A stretch of 64,000 bases of DNA from Luzula sylvatica (Eukaryota > Streptophyta > Magnoliopsida > Poales > Juncaceae): contig OX326958.1 in assembly GCA_946800325.1 (NCBI GenBank), positions 17,326,992-17,390,991 of the forward strand, in the 5' to 3' direction. The translations under genes and the position numbers were made by a program. Under the pieces are notes generated by a model, which saw only the letters and a program-made list of their open reading frames with translations, ran no database searches and was not told the origin of the DNA. Of this stretch, positions 36,853-50,038 are shown piece after piece (position 1 is the stretch's first letter; each line of letters begins with the position of its first letter).

Positions 36853-39800
36853 ATTGGAATCCTATAAAGTTGGTCAAGGGGCGTGGCCGTCAATTAAGTA
36901 TGGGGGTGTAGTTGTGATCCGTGTGTAGGAGGAAGTCATGTTTGTATTTTTCCTTCACTTCTTCTTGATTGAATTGGAATCATAGTCCTAATTTTTTTCT
37001 TATTTTTTAAGTACTACTTTTTTAGTTGAAAAGAGAAACTATTCGTGCGTATTAATCATTTCAATTAAGAAGAGTTATTACAAAACAACATTAATTATGT
37101 ATGAAAAAACAAAAAGGGTGATAATTGATATACACCATCAGCAATGTGTGTCGTATGCTCTCGAAAAAGTCCAACAATACTTAGTGGCGGCGGATCTTGT
37201 TCCGTATTAATGAGTAGCGATAGGGTCACAAATATCAATAAAAAATATGTTACAAATAACTAAGTTTATAATATTAATTATGCATATATAAATTATAAAT
37301 CAAACACAAACTTAAACATTGTATTAATAAGTTATTCTAGAAAGAGCTACCGTGAGATATTTCAAAATTTTTTTTGGAGGGAGACGGTACTACATAAATT
37401 TCTAATTTTATTATAAAATATAATAATATAATCATGTATATATACTATCGATCAAAATTTTATGAGGGTCCGCTGCCCCTCTAGTCTAGTCTATTAATAA
37501 ATTCATCATTGACAATAAATATATTATTCATAATCATTCATATATATAATAATGAATATCAAAGATTTATAAAAGATATAAGAGATATATAAAACAATAA
37601 TTGTTTTTTTATAAGTGAAATGTGTTTAGTCGCTTTTGGCAGGAAACATTTCAGTAAAGAAAAAGTTTTTTAAAATATTTTGTCATATCGATAATATCGA
37701 CAATGCACCAAATATTTTTAATTGTACGGTTTGAAATTCAAAAAGAACGATAACATTAACTTCGTGATATTGCTTAAATTTTTTTATAAAATAATGACAC
37801 ATAAATAATTAATTGTAATATAATTATTTTAAAAAATAAATGAAATCAAATCACACACATATTATTTAACTAAAACTATAATAAACAACTTAATATATAA
37901 AAATATAAGCCCCCAAAAAATTAACTATACAATCAGTATTAGATTATTTAAATGATTAAATCCCATGATGTTGTAGATTTATGTGTATGTTGAGAGATGT
38001 ATGAAATGAATAATAGAGAGTTGAGGTTAATTGAAAGAGAGAACGATTCTGTCAAGATTTTGACAAATTATATATTAGTTTAATTTAATATATTGTATCA
38101 CAATTCACGTAAGGAAAGAAATTTCATGTGAAAAATATATTAGCTCTAGAGTTGCATATTTAGCTCGTGGCTCAGCGACTCGTTTATGTTCATATTTGAT
38201 TCGATTATGATTCAATAACAACTCGTTTGGCATTAACTCAAAATTAGTCGAATCGAGCTGGACCTACGAGCTTGGACTAGGTCCAGTTCGCTTTGAGTAA
38301 ACTCGCAAATTTGAACTTAAATTTTTGCTTAATTATTATATTCCAATTAATACATAATACAAATATATAATAAATAACAAATTAATGAATGAGACTAAAA
38401 CACATTATTTATTTTTTTGAAAAATCCAAAACATATTACTACGTATAACGATTCAAATTAACACGTATAAATAGTCATACAAAATATATGTTCTAAACGA
38501 TCACATATAAAATTTATGTATATGACGAAGTTACGTCACAAAATATGATGGTCAGTAATCTTGATGATGTGATTTAATGAGAAATCTTGACGATAAATTA
38601 CATAGTATTAAGAAATTGAATCGTATCCCTTCCCCAATCCCGAGAATCAATCACGAGTCACAATGAATGAAACGTTTCTTCTTTCTCGTTAGCATCTATA
38701 GGTTGCGATTTATGACATTATGTTGTATATTTAGCCACTTTGATTTTTAGGTGTCTCTATTGTTAAATTATTATATGCTTAATATTTGGTATTGAAAATA
38801 TTTTATTTTGTTGAAAAAGTTTAATTTTATGCCGAGTCGAGTCGACTTGAATTGAACTGAATCACCAATGAATCGAACTCGAATATGAAATTTTAGCTCA
38901 AATCTTAATACTATTGAACGAGCCGACAGAACTTGAGTTCTATTTCGAACCGAGCTCGAACTACAGGTAATCGTTCGAACTGGACTCGATTATAATCCTC
39001 GTCATGACTCGCCATAAACCTATTTAAAGTGGGCACCGAATTATCAGAAAATGGGGGATGATGAGGGACTAAATTCAGTTGAACTATTGACTTTAATTAT
39101 TGTAATTAAGAATGGGCGAGTCCCAAAAAGGGATGCACCCATCACGGATCACCCTCCTCCTCCACTCGGGCCGGTTAGCAAATGGGTGGGGTGGGGGGGA
39201 GGGGGGAATCACTTCACGTGTTCTCCTCTGCCCTGTTTCTTTCCATTGTATTTTTCCACTCATTTTCCTTTGAAACTTATACAAATCATTTTTACTGAAA
39301 TATTATCATAGTTTATTTATTCAATTTGTGACTTTGCTGCAGTGTAACATGTGCATACCACTCTCACTCTAAAAATGGTGAAAATTAAAAATCATGGTCC
39401 AAATCTGAATGATTAATTAATGATAGATTGGTAATTAATGAGGTATCGAATATTCTGACAAGTCCTAAAATAAACAAGAAAAATCTATTCCAGAGGGTTG
39501 AATGTTGAAGATGAACATTAATAATTGGACATAAAAAGAATAGAGGAATCTTTCGAGAATTGATTGATTGATCAAGTGTGTTTAAATAATTCCATATAGG
39601 CTGCTTAATTTTCATTAACAGGCGAATATTTTACAGTTTTGTTTTCTGATTTTAGTGATAATTTGTAATGAATTGTTTTGTGATTAACATTCTATTTAGG
39701 TTTACATCTTTGATCTTCTATATTACACACCTTTTTACTTGTAGAGATAATATCAATATCATAAATGTGCTTGTCAATATAATTGATGGACTTGTACTAG

Positions 39801-40417
39801 CTCAAATCAATATTCAGCGTTGAAATAATAATAGAGGAGTGATGTATATCTCCTGTAATTCTCTATCATATTTTTTTGATGACCTGAATTGCTTTTTTAC
39901 ACCTCAATTTTACCGTATTAATATATGATTTGACATCATCAAATAATAAATTAAAATATTAATTCTTAAGATGTTAAATCATAATCACGTTATCAAACTT
40001 CATGAAAAAAATGTTTGGGATATGTCCAACAATTTCAAATTTAGTTAATATTTATAGAAGCTCGATTTTTAATGCAGTTAAAAAAATTAATCAAGTCGAG
40101 CTCGGGCCATCCCGAAATTGTTTATATTAAACTCGAAATAAATTATATCTCGTATTTAATTTGTAATATATAATAACATGTTCAATGATATTGGCACACA
40201 ATCTCACAACAAAATTGACACAATATATATGGTTTGTATGCAAACTCTTCCAATTTGTGGTCCATGATCTATTTTACATGATTAATTAGGATATTCCTGT
40301 CATAATGACGCGATTGTGTGACCATATGATTAGTCTTATTATCATGTTGAAATACATATTGTTTATTGTTAATTAGATTGTTGTATTGAATTAAGAACAT
40401 GAAAGTTCTATCACACA
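36848..40417. other. Gene-free intergenic stretch
   Basis: I see no gene. At 38150-39010 the text is rich in GAGTCGA and GAGCTCGAAC words typical of decayed hAT-like MITEs, but no clean termini were found. A G-rich patch (GGGGTGGGGGGGAGGGGGG) lies at about 39188-39206. Confidence 0.4.
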
Positions 40418-40912
40418 TAGAGGTATAATTGGTTCGAATATTATCCGAATCGTATCCGAAAATATCTTGATTTGACCGTATTCGAATCCGGACTCGATAT
40501 CGATTTAAGTTGGATTCGAATATTTTTTCATATCCGGTATTTTGATCCGGATCCGGGTATCTGAATCTGTATCTAGGCATTATATATTTTTTATGTGTCA
40601 CATTTGATATTAGTTGGAAAAAACATAATTAATTAATGATTTCTAAATAATTTAAAGTCACAACTATATACAATTATATTTAAATATAATATTTTAGATG
40701 GTTTATGTCGTAAATTATGTATATATGTGATTAAAAAAATATATTATGTCGTCATATCATACTATCCGTTTTGATATCCGAAAATATTTGTATCTGCAAC
40801 TATCTGAATGTATATGTATCCGTTTAATATCTGAATCCGAGTATTTTCGCATCCGAAAAATAATATGGATAAGGATCTAGGATAATCACTATCCGAACTG
40901 TTTACACCCCTG
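40418..40912. mobile_element. Degenerate MITE, hAT-like
   Basis: The left end reads TAGAGGTATAATTGGTTCGA. The right end, inverted, reads CAGGGGTGTAAACAGTTCGG. Both arms are full of ATCCGAA words and the centre is AT-rich. The flanks (ATCACACA and ATTCATAC) do not give a clear target duplication. No coding sequence. Confidence 0.6.
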
Positions 40913-41378
40913 ATTCATACACCATTAAAAAAAAGTATTTTAGGTACCAAAAATATTATCATTTTTTGTTAATTACTGTTTTCATTTATATTTCAATTTG
41001 TTTCTGGAATATCACGTCATTCATTTTGCTTACTTGTCCTCAATTTTCTCTAATCCTATATATATCCTTCCTGATTTATATCTTGTCATTGATCTGTCTC
41101 TCTTATTATCTTATTTTGTTTTTAATTTCAATATATTAAATAATCAAACAAAAAGATATTTGGTTGTTCAAATTAACTAGATTACTTTTTATGCCGAAAC
41201 TATGAACGTTTCATCTTAATTTTACATTTTTTTTCGTATTATACTCAATAATGAAGAATACGATTTATTTTAGTGGGCTACACCGAATGTAATCGATAAA
41301 ATTGAATACGACGTATGTCAACGGTTCTCTATAAATCATCGTCATTGTGCTCGTTTTCGTGTGCGTTTTCGTGTGTAT

Positions 41379-41386
41379 GTGTGTGT

Positions 41387-41417
<31 letters not shown>

Positions 41418-41425
41418 GGGGGGGG
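41379..41425. repeat. (GT)n followed by 25 consecutive G
   Basis: A GT run ends at 41400 and passes straight into a G homopolymer of 25. It gives a false ORF and could be an assembly-sensitive site. The flanks show no gene. Confidence 0.85.
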
Positions 41426-43546
41426 TTATGTTAAGAGAAAGATCTCCAATAGGTCGAGCGAGAGAGCGAGATGCTAATCGGAGGGGAGAAGAGGGTCATT
41501 TGAGAGAATTAAAAAATTACGATTATAACCTTTAAATAACGGTGTATCACAAAAAATTATCGAGAATTTTGTGTTAAAAAGTTTTAGTCAGAGCGCTTAT
41601 ATTAAAATAATCTTTCAGTCTTCTTCGTTCTATTACAAAATTGTATATGACCAGAAAAAATGAGCATATGATATATTTTTTTTAAGAATAATGTGGACTC
41701 CGTTTTGAAAATATTTATTCTAATGATAAGATTTGAATTTTTTTTTTTTTGAGTTAATTTGGCAAACGAGTCAGTGTTGAGATGAACTAAGCTGGCTCAA
41801 TTATGTGCGAGCCGAGATTAACTAAATTTAAGTTTTCAGCTCGATCCATAATTCTAAACGACCAAGTTGCATTTCAAATCGAGTTTGAAACAAATTTGAC
41901 TGAGCCGCAATCAAGAGAGAGAAAACACAATCCAATTACAATTAGGGCAAATTGGTCATCGATTATAAAATCGAGAAGGAACCTCTTAATAGCAATTAGG
42001 ACCTCTATTTATCTATGCCCACGAACGAAAGCTAATATCGGGGACCGATTCCCCATTTTATGGCCCAAGACCCTTACATTTTCTTGGGTATCGTATAACA
42101 GGCAATAAGCCTGCTAGATTTGCATTAAATTAATTATAGTGAAGTCATCGAATAGTAGGCAAATGAGAATTGATGGGTCTGGCCTTTCTTTCGATTAAAT
42201 GGCAACTATCATGACCTATACACAAAGGGGTTATATATGTAGCCCCCCTAAACTCACTCAGACATGATATTACTTCGACAACCGATCACGTTCTTTGCCT
42301 TGCCTTGTCACTCTCCCCTATCCCTACACTCGAGACGTGTTTACTCAGACCGGCCTTAGCCACATAGCCACATAAACACTGGAGCGAAGTCTCTCTTCCG
42401 TTTCCTTCTACGTGACTTGCAATGGGCCTTTCCTTACTCAGTCTTAGCCTTTCGTGGCTCTGCTCTCTTAGTGCTGCCGTTGATTGCTTTCGTCATGAGA
42501 TAAGTTATTCCAGGAACTGGAGCTCGTTCACTCATAATCAGGTCATGTTTGTTATAGACAATAGCTTTCCTTTGCTACTCACTCAGAGAAGATTCTGACA
42601 CGGAAGAATGACCTGGTGTGTCGTATGTACCGAAGCCTTTGAACCTTTCCGGATCCGATAAAATATGTTTAGTTGAATTAATTAGTATTCTTGATTGAAT
42701 AAATTAACGGATAATAGATCGTTTAATTCAATTGATATGTCAAGTAACATGTACTAATATGAACATATTAAAATGAATTTAAACACTTAATTAGAGTGTT
42801 AATCAACCTAATTAGCATGTTGGAATGAGTTTTTTTTTTTTTTTTTTTTTGGGGGGGGGGGGGGAGGATATTTTCCCGTACAAAAATAAGATACTAACAT
42901 GAAGTTGCTAAGCTATTTTTATATGCTATCAAAATTTTAAGATAAGAAAAACAATGTGAAGCTCTTGCGTCTCAACAAAATGGTATGCAATACCACTTTC
43001 GAAATGGACTCCTAAGCAATTGGGTGCAGTGGAGGGTTATTTTCGACATTTCGTCTTCACGTTCTCGCCTGTCGGATTAAGGTATCCTTTATGGAGTTTA
43101 TCATTTTTCTGTATAAATCCATCTTGATCCATTAATTTTGTCATTATTTTGTGCTTTTTTTAGCAGAACTTGACGATTCTTTTTTTTAAGATTGTGTTTA
43201 CAGTTTTGTATAGTTGCAAGAAGTTACTAGTTGCCAGAAGCTAATATTATGGATATCAAAAAGTTACGATAGCATAAATATACAGAAACTACGAGCATAT
43301 GATGTTTAAAAAATGTTTGTTGAAATCACGAAATTTTCAAGCACTTAAAACACTAACATAATAATTATATTAATAACTTTACAGTGTATAAGTTACCTTG
43401 TAAAATATTATGAGCATGACCTTTTACTAATAATAAAATTACCAATAAATATCAGACTTAATTTGCATGTTTAAACAATTCATTGATTTTTAAAATCGGC
43501 CAAAACAAATATTTTTTTCCAATATGACATGCAAATAAATAATTAA
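41426..43546. other. Gene-free stretch with one compositionally distinct patch
   Basis: No gene is supported. The part 42090-42660 is clearly less AT-rich than its surroundings and contains no repeats or long frame; it may be organelle-derived. At 42830-42864 there is a run of 21 T followed by 14 G. Confidence 0.35.
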
Positions 43547-43757
43547 GGAGAGTTCTATGATAGACCAATTTTCAATTTTTTTTTTCAAATATTTGTTAAC
43601 TAATGATTTTTTTTGTCAGATTCAATTATATATTTATAATTTAATGCTATGTAAAACATAAATTTTGTATAATTAATTGATAAATACCTAAAATATCTTA
43701 AATATTTTTTGAAAAATGGTCCATGATAAAAAAAATGGGTCTATCATAGAACTTTTC
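43547..43757. mobile_element. Foldback MITE (211 bp) with 9-bp TSD, sibling of 5041-5253
   Basis: The ends are GGAGAGTTCTATGATAGACC and, inverted, GAAAAGTTCTATGATAGACC. The 9-bp direct repeat AATAATTAA flanks it (43538-43546 and 43758-43766). A 9-bp duplication points to the Mutator-like group. There is no coding sequence. Confidence 0.85.
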
Positions 43758-44089
43758 AATAATTAAATATCTAAAATAAACATGAGCACTAACCTTTATA
43801 ATCATGATAAATGCCAAAATGTTGAATAAATTGATTCTACACAAATTGACTTAAGATTTAATTTAAGTCTTATCAATATTTATTATGCATAATCATAATT
43901 GCATGTATTTATAATCGGAAAATTTTCAAAAAATTCCCTAAATTTTTGGATATCGTAAAAAACCCCACATCTTTTTGGAAACTTCGAAAAACCTCCTCTA
44001 TCAAAATTTTATTTTCAAATACCTCCCTATAGGGGATAAAACTAACCATGAATGATATTAATTTTTTTCACTACAACACATCTGAGTTT

Positions 44090-44440
44090 TAGGGTCGGGC
44101 CGCCCCTAAAATTTGCTCATTATTGGGTCGGCCTGCCCCAATAAGCCTTTTGGGTCGGTCAATACAGGGTCTGCCCGACCCTGATGATTTGAATTTTTGG
44201 GTCAGCCCGCCCCAACAGAGTTCTACCGCCCCAATAATGTTTTTGGGTCGCCCAATTATTGGGTCGGCCCGTCCCTACCTGCAGGGTCTGCCCGCCCCTA
44301 AGCACTAGCCCGCCCCAATAAGTAATTGCAACAGCCCGACCCAAAATCTGACCGACCCAATAATATTTAGGTCCGCCCGCCCCTATCTATATACCGCCCC
44401 CAACAAAAATTAGGGTCGGCCCGACCCAAATTCTGCCCGC
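44090..44440. repeat. CACTA 5' subterminal repeats (GGGTCGGCCCGCCCC type)
   Basis: About ten copies or half-copies of GGGTCGGNCYGCCCC and its complement are packed in both orientations. In En/Spm such subterminal words bind the TNPA protein. Here the motif is GC-rich, in contrast to the AT-rich surroundings. Confidence 0.8.
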
Positions 44441-46459
44441 CCCAAATACTGCTATCCTGACCAGCTGTCCCCCTCACCTCTTCCCTCTTTCTCTTTATAA
44501 CCCCTCGCCCACGAGCCTTAGCAAATTTTTCCCCTCCCTGCGGCAGCCCTAACACCCCTTTGCTTCATCCCTTTGCTTCCCTTCCCTGACGGCTCTCCAT
44601 TTTTCCCTCAGCAACTCCTCGATCTGAAGATGGAAAATGAAGAAGAAGAAGAAGGCTGAGTCCAGCTCATTTTCAGATCTTTTTTCTTTGAAGGTTTGAG
44701 ATATTTTGCTAGTTTATTTCTTGTTGAAGCTCATTTATTTTTTGTAATCTCTATTTTGCTAGTTTGTTCATTGTAGCTTTCGATTTTTTTGCTCGATTTG
44801 TTCAATCTATTTCGGAGTTTTCTGCCTATTGTTGTATTTTTCGAATTTTTTTTTATTCTGTTTTTAATGCTATTTTTTCAGAAATTTTTTAACTCTTGTA
44901 TTTTTCGAATTTTCTGGCTTTTGATGTATTTTCAGAAAATTTTTAACTGTTTTTTTAATTCTTTGAATGTTTGAAGCTTGTTTTGAAAAAATTTGTTTTC
45001 GATTTTTTATTACTTCAAATCTGTTTTCGAATTTATTTTTTTATTCAATTTTTTAATAGAAATACATTTTTTTTGTTTTTAATTCTGTTTTACTTTTGTT
45101 TTTTGTTCAAATTTTTTTAATTTTGTTTTTTGTTTTTGTTCAATTATTTTTCGAATTTAAATCAGAAATGTAAATCAGGAAAATTATTTTGATTTTTGCA
45201 ATTATTTTTTTCCAGAAATTGAACTTGTACTATTTTTTGATTGAACTTGTAATATTTTTTTTTGAAGAATTTTGATTTCTAATTTTTTTTTAAACCTGCC
45301 AGATTTTGAATTTTTTAATTCTGCTTTCGAACATTTCCAATTTTTCAGAATCAGAATTGTTTTTTGTTTTCGAATTTTATTTGGTAATATTTAGAAGTTA
45401 AAATAATTTCTGGACATTTTTAGTAGTTAAAAAAAATATTATGTTTTCAAATTTACAGGTTCAAATTCGGCGGGATATAAGGACATTTTCAAATTTTGCA
45501 GCTTCATTTTCTGGCATTTTCTGGACATTTTTGGTAAATTTTATATTTCTTGTATCTTGTGAATAATAATAATTTAGGGTTAATATTATTTTTTCAAATC
45601 TGCAGGATATATTTGGTAGTTTTTTGGAAGCGAGAAGAGGACTAGTTTTTTGGAAGTGAGGATAGACGAGGCGAGAAGAGGAGATAATTTAATTTTTCGG
45701 AAGATTTCTTTGGACTAAGGTTAATGATTTAAATTTGTTTATCTTGTTTGTATTAGAGTATAAAATAATTGTGGTAGTATGAGTTGTTTTAGTTTTAGGA
45801 TTTAGGTTAAGGTCAAATAACGAAATAGTAAAGGATAATATTGTAAAATTTTATGTATTTTTTTAAATATGAATTATTTTATATGAATAATGATATAATT
45901 TCGTTCATAATAATTTAAGAATGTATAATTTGGTTTAGTTAAGGGTCATTAAGGGTAAATAGCTAGATTTAAATAAGGGATAATTTTAGAATCTATAATA
46001 AATTTATTGTTGTATTATTTAATATTTTAAATATGACATTGGAAATATGAATTATTTAATATTTTTAAGTTTGATTTAATTTATATTTTAATATTACATC
46101 TGGTATATTTTGAATTTAAATTATTGTAGAATTATTTTGTAATAATTTAAGAATAAAAGATATAATATTATAATATTTTATATTGTTTAAACCATGATGT
46201 ATCCAATTCTAGTTATCATTTTATTTAATATATTTAAGAAATTATATATTAGAATATTTGTTCAACTATTGTGGAACTATTTAGTAGTATCCAATTCTAG
46301 GCAACGATTTAAATTAATTTCATTGTATAAAAATAATGTCGTTAGATTGTATATTTATGTTAAGTATTTTAATAATTTGTTGGTTGGTACACATATGCTC
46401 TACGATGTCTTCTAACATAGAAACTATGTACATTAATCTTATTTAGCAAATATTCATTC

Positions 46460-49400
46460 ATGGAACTTGAACGTTCCTGGATGTACGAGCGTATTGTGGA
46501 TAAAACCATTAGTAATGAATTTTGGGAGGGAATGAGGGGATTTCTAGATACTGTTTTCAATCGTCCTAGCATTGTCCAAAAAGATCCGTACGGAAATAAA
46601 TGCGTTCGTTGTCCGTGTGTAAAATGTCAGAATGGGAATTTTCTTTCAGAAAATGATATCGCGCTCCATTTGACTTCTTTCGGTTTTACTCCTAATTATT
46701 TCGTTTGGACGTGGCATGGCGATTCGACACAGACGTCATATTCTCCAGGAACTTTCAATCCGATGGAACAGATGGTTCATGATGCAGCGGGTCCTTCTTT
46801 TGATTGGAGCAGTAATGAACCCCCCAATCCGGAAGCAACTCAATTTTTTGATATGCTCCGTGAATCGGAACGTACCCTTTGGGACGGTTTTCGTGATTCT
46901 AAATATTCTCTAATGTCGGTAGTTTCCATGTTGTTGAGTGTAAAATCCGATTGTGAAGTAACTAAGGAAGCTTTCGATAGGTTCATGAATATAATTAAAA
47001 CCTATATAGTTCCCTCAGAAAATCGGTTTCCTGGTAGTTTTCACGAATAAAAAAAGTTAGTTAAGAATTTGGGAATGCAGTATGAAAAAATTGATGTTTG
47101 TCCGAATAATTGCATGTTATTTTACGGAACTAACAGTTCTAAAATCACGTGCGATATTTGTGATCAATCTCGATACAAACCAATTGAAGAAGGGAAAAAA
47201 GGAAAAAGGGTTCCTAATAAGGTTTTGCGTTATTTACCATTAACTCCTAGATTACAAAGGTGTTACATGTCTGAGCAAACCTCGAAGCACATGACGTGGC
47301 ATAACGGAAATCGGGAGAAACCTAATTTGATGATTCACCCTTCCGATGGAGAAATGTGGAAGAATTTCGATATCACATATTCCGATTTTGCTTTCGAACC
47401 ACGTAATGTTCGTCTTGGCTTGTCAACGGATGGTTTTTGTCCGTATACCCTCTCGAGCGGAAGGCCCTATTCTTGTTGGCCTGTTTTTGTCGTTCCGTAC
47501 AATCTTCCTCCTGGAATGTGTTTGCAAGATCGTCATGTGTTTCTAACGTTTGTTATTCCCGGACCAGATCATCCTGGTGACAAAATCGATGTTTTCTTGA
47601 GTCCTCTAATCGATGAGCTCAAAATGTTGTGGGAGGATGGGGTTCAAACATACGACTCGTATCGAAAGAACAATTTTAATATGAGAGCTGCATTGTTTTG
47701 GACCATAAATGATTTCTCGGCTTATGGGATGATGTCGGGTTGGTCAACTCACGGTAGATTGTCGTGTCCAGTGTGTATGGAATACACGAAATTGTTTAGG
47801 TTAAATCACGGTAGAAAAAATAGTTGGTTTGACTGTCATCGACAATTTTTACTCCAGAACCATCCATTTCGATATCAGAGAAATTCATTCACCAAAAACA
47901 AAACTGATCGTAGTTTGCCTCCCCCGCGTAGATCCGGTTTAGAAATTCGCGATAAATTGGATCATCTCGTTGTGCTCCCAAAGATCGTCGTACGAAGGAA
48001 TGGTGTTGAGAAAGAGAAGATTCCTGGTTTCGGACAAACACACAATTGGACCAAACGGAGTATTTTCTGGGATTTGCCGTATTGGTCGACGAATTCAGTT
48101 CGTCACAATTTGGATGTGATGTATATCGAGGCGAATGTGTTTGGTAATGTGTTCAATACTGTGGTTGACGTGAAAAATAAAACCAAAGATAACGCAAAAT
48201 CTCGATTAGATCTTTCGTTGTTTTGTTCTCGTTCAGAATTAGAGCTCGTGTCCCAAGACAATGGTAGAATTGGTAAACCAAGAGCCAAATATTGCGTTGA
48301 CAAGAATGAAAAAACGCTTGTGTATAATTGGTTGCAAGAATTGCGTTTTCCGGATGGATATGCAGGAAGTTGGACAAGATGCATAAATATGCAAACCTTG
48401 AATGTTCACGGATTGAAAAGTCATGATTGCCACATATTCATGCAAAGGCTGTTGCCTGTGGCTTTGAGGGGTCTTCTTCCTGATTGTGTATGGGAACCTC
48501 TAAATGAACTCAGTAGTTTCTTTCGTGATATATGCGCCACTGAGTTGGATCCGAACCATTTGCTTGAAATGGAGAAGAATATCGTTGTGACTCTTTGCAA
48601 GTTGGAGAAGATATTTCCTCCAAGTTTTTTCGACTCAATGGAACATCTTGTGGTTCACTTGGCGTACGAAGCCAGAATGTGTGGGCCCGTCTCGTATAGA
48701 TGGATGTATCCATTTGAAAGGTGCTTACGTAGATTGAAAAGGAAGGTGAGAAACAAAGCACGAGTTGAGGGCTCGATTGTCGAGAATTATTTAATAGAAG
48801 AGGTTTCGAATTTTTGTTCTTTGTATTTTGATCACGATGTTCCTACCCGTGCGAATCGTCGATCTCGACATTTTGATGTTACGAACGTCTCGAGTGACGA
48901 GCACACGACATTCGATTATCCCGGTCATTCAATGGGGATAGGAAGTCTTGATTTGGACGATAAAGATATCAATGCGGCACATATGTATGTCATATTGAAT
49001 TTTCCTGAAATGGAGGAACTTGTTGAGTAAGTTTGAATTTGTATTTAAATTCTTTTATACCAAGTATATCTTTAGAAGATTTCATTCATCGTCCAAACCA
49101 ATTTGTAGGGAGTTCAATGCAATTCTAAACGCTCGTAATGTATCAGCGAGATTACAGTACCAGATACGAGAAAAAGAGTTGCCAACGTGGTTGAAATCAA
49201 GAGTTATTTCGAATGTTGGTGGATTTCCCGATGTGGTGTGCAATGTTGCGTTAGGACCCGAAAGACGTGTGAAAAGCTTCAAAGAATACGATTGCAATGG
49301 ATTTCGGTTTCACACACAGGCTCACAGTAGGCATGTACGTACAATCAATAGTGGAGTTTGCGTAAAAGCGAGTTGTTATGGCGATGATGCAACCGATTTT

Positions 49401-49877
49401 TACGGCATAATCAATGAAATTATCGAGGTCTCGTTTCCTTGCATGATGCATAACTCGGTTGTGTTGTTTCATTGCAAGTGGTTTGATCCTGTTGGTGGTG
49501 TGAGAGTCGACAAGAAACACGGGATTGTAGAAGTGAATCACACCTCAAGCATTAAGTATTACGAGCCGTTCATTTTCGCCCACCAAGCCACCCAAGTATA
49601 CTACATGGATTACCCTTCGCAAGCGCGTGATCGACGTGATTGGGGGGTGGTGACGAACACCAAACCACGACTTGTCATCTCAGAAGTGGAGGTTGCAAGT
49701 ACCGAATATTTCCAAGAAGAAGTGCAAATTAGACTCGAGCCGGGTGAAGAACTTTTAGATGTCGGTGCGTTGAATGTACCAGGAGAAATCGAAATAATAG
49801 ACGATGACGACATAACTTATGTTCTACCCGAAGAACCTACATTTGTGCGCGATGTCGATGATTTTTTGTTGGACTAG
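46460..49877 (+). CDS. TNPD-like CACTA transposase with one in-frame stop
   Basis: There are two exons, 46460-49026 and 49109-49877; the intron joins in phase 2. Residues 1-80 are the transposase-associated domain (RSWMYERIVDKT…WTWHGD). The central Tnp2/transposase_21 domain follows (NKVLRYLPLTPRLQRCYMSE, HPSDGEMWKNFD, GPDHPGDKIDVFLSPLIDEL). After it come the regions known as DUF4218 (DCHIFMQRLLPVALR…) and, in exon 2, DUF4216 (CHCKWFD-like segment FHCKWFDPVGGVRVD). The protein would bind and cut the element's ends in the nucleus. A TAA at 47048-47050 lies in the same frame between ...GSFHE and KKLVKNLG, where relatives read through; otherwise the frame is open. The copy is therefore probably inactive unless the stop is suppressed. 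Confidence 0.88.
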
Positions 49878-50038
49878 GTTTTCCTTATTTGAGTAGGGTT
49901 TTAGTTTAGTGTCGTATTTTGTATTATTTTGGATTTCAGTTGATCAAATACAATTTTTGAAAGTTGGACTATGTTTTCCTTATATTGTATCATGATATAT
50001 GTTGTAAAATATTTATGAATTTTGTAATTTTTTAGATA

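Noticed and set aside
39051..39311. 86-codon plus-strand ORF with Pro and Gly runs
   Set aside because: Arises from a short G-rich patch; no similarity and no context of a gene.
41347..41535. ORF with runs of Val-Cys and Gly
   Set aside because: Produced by the GT run and the G homopolymer.
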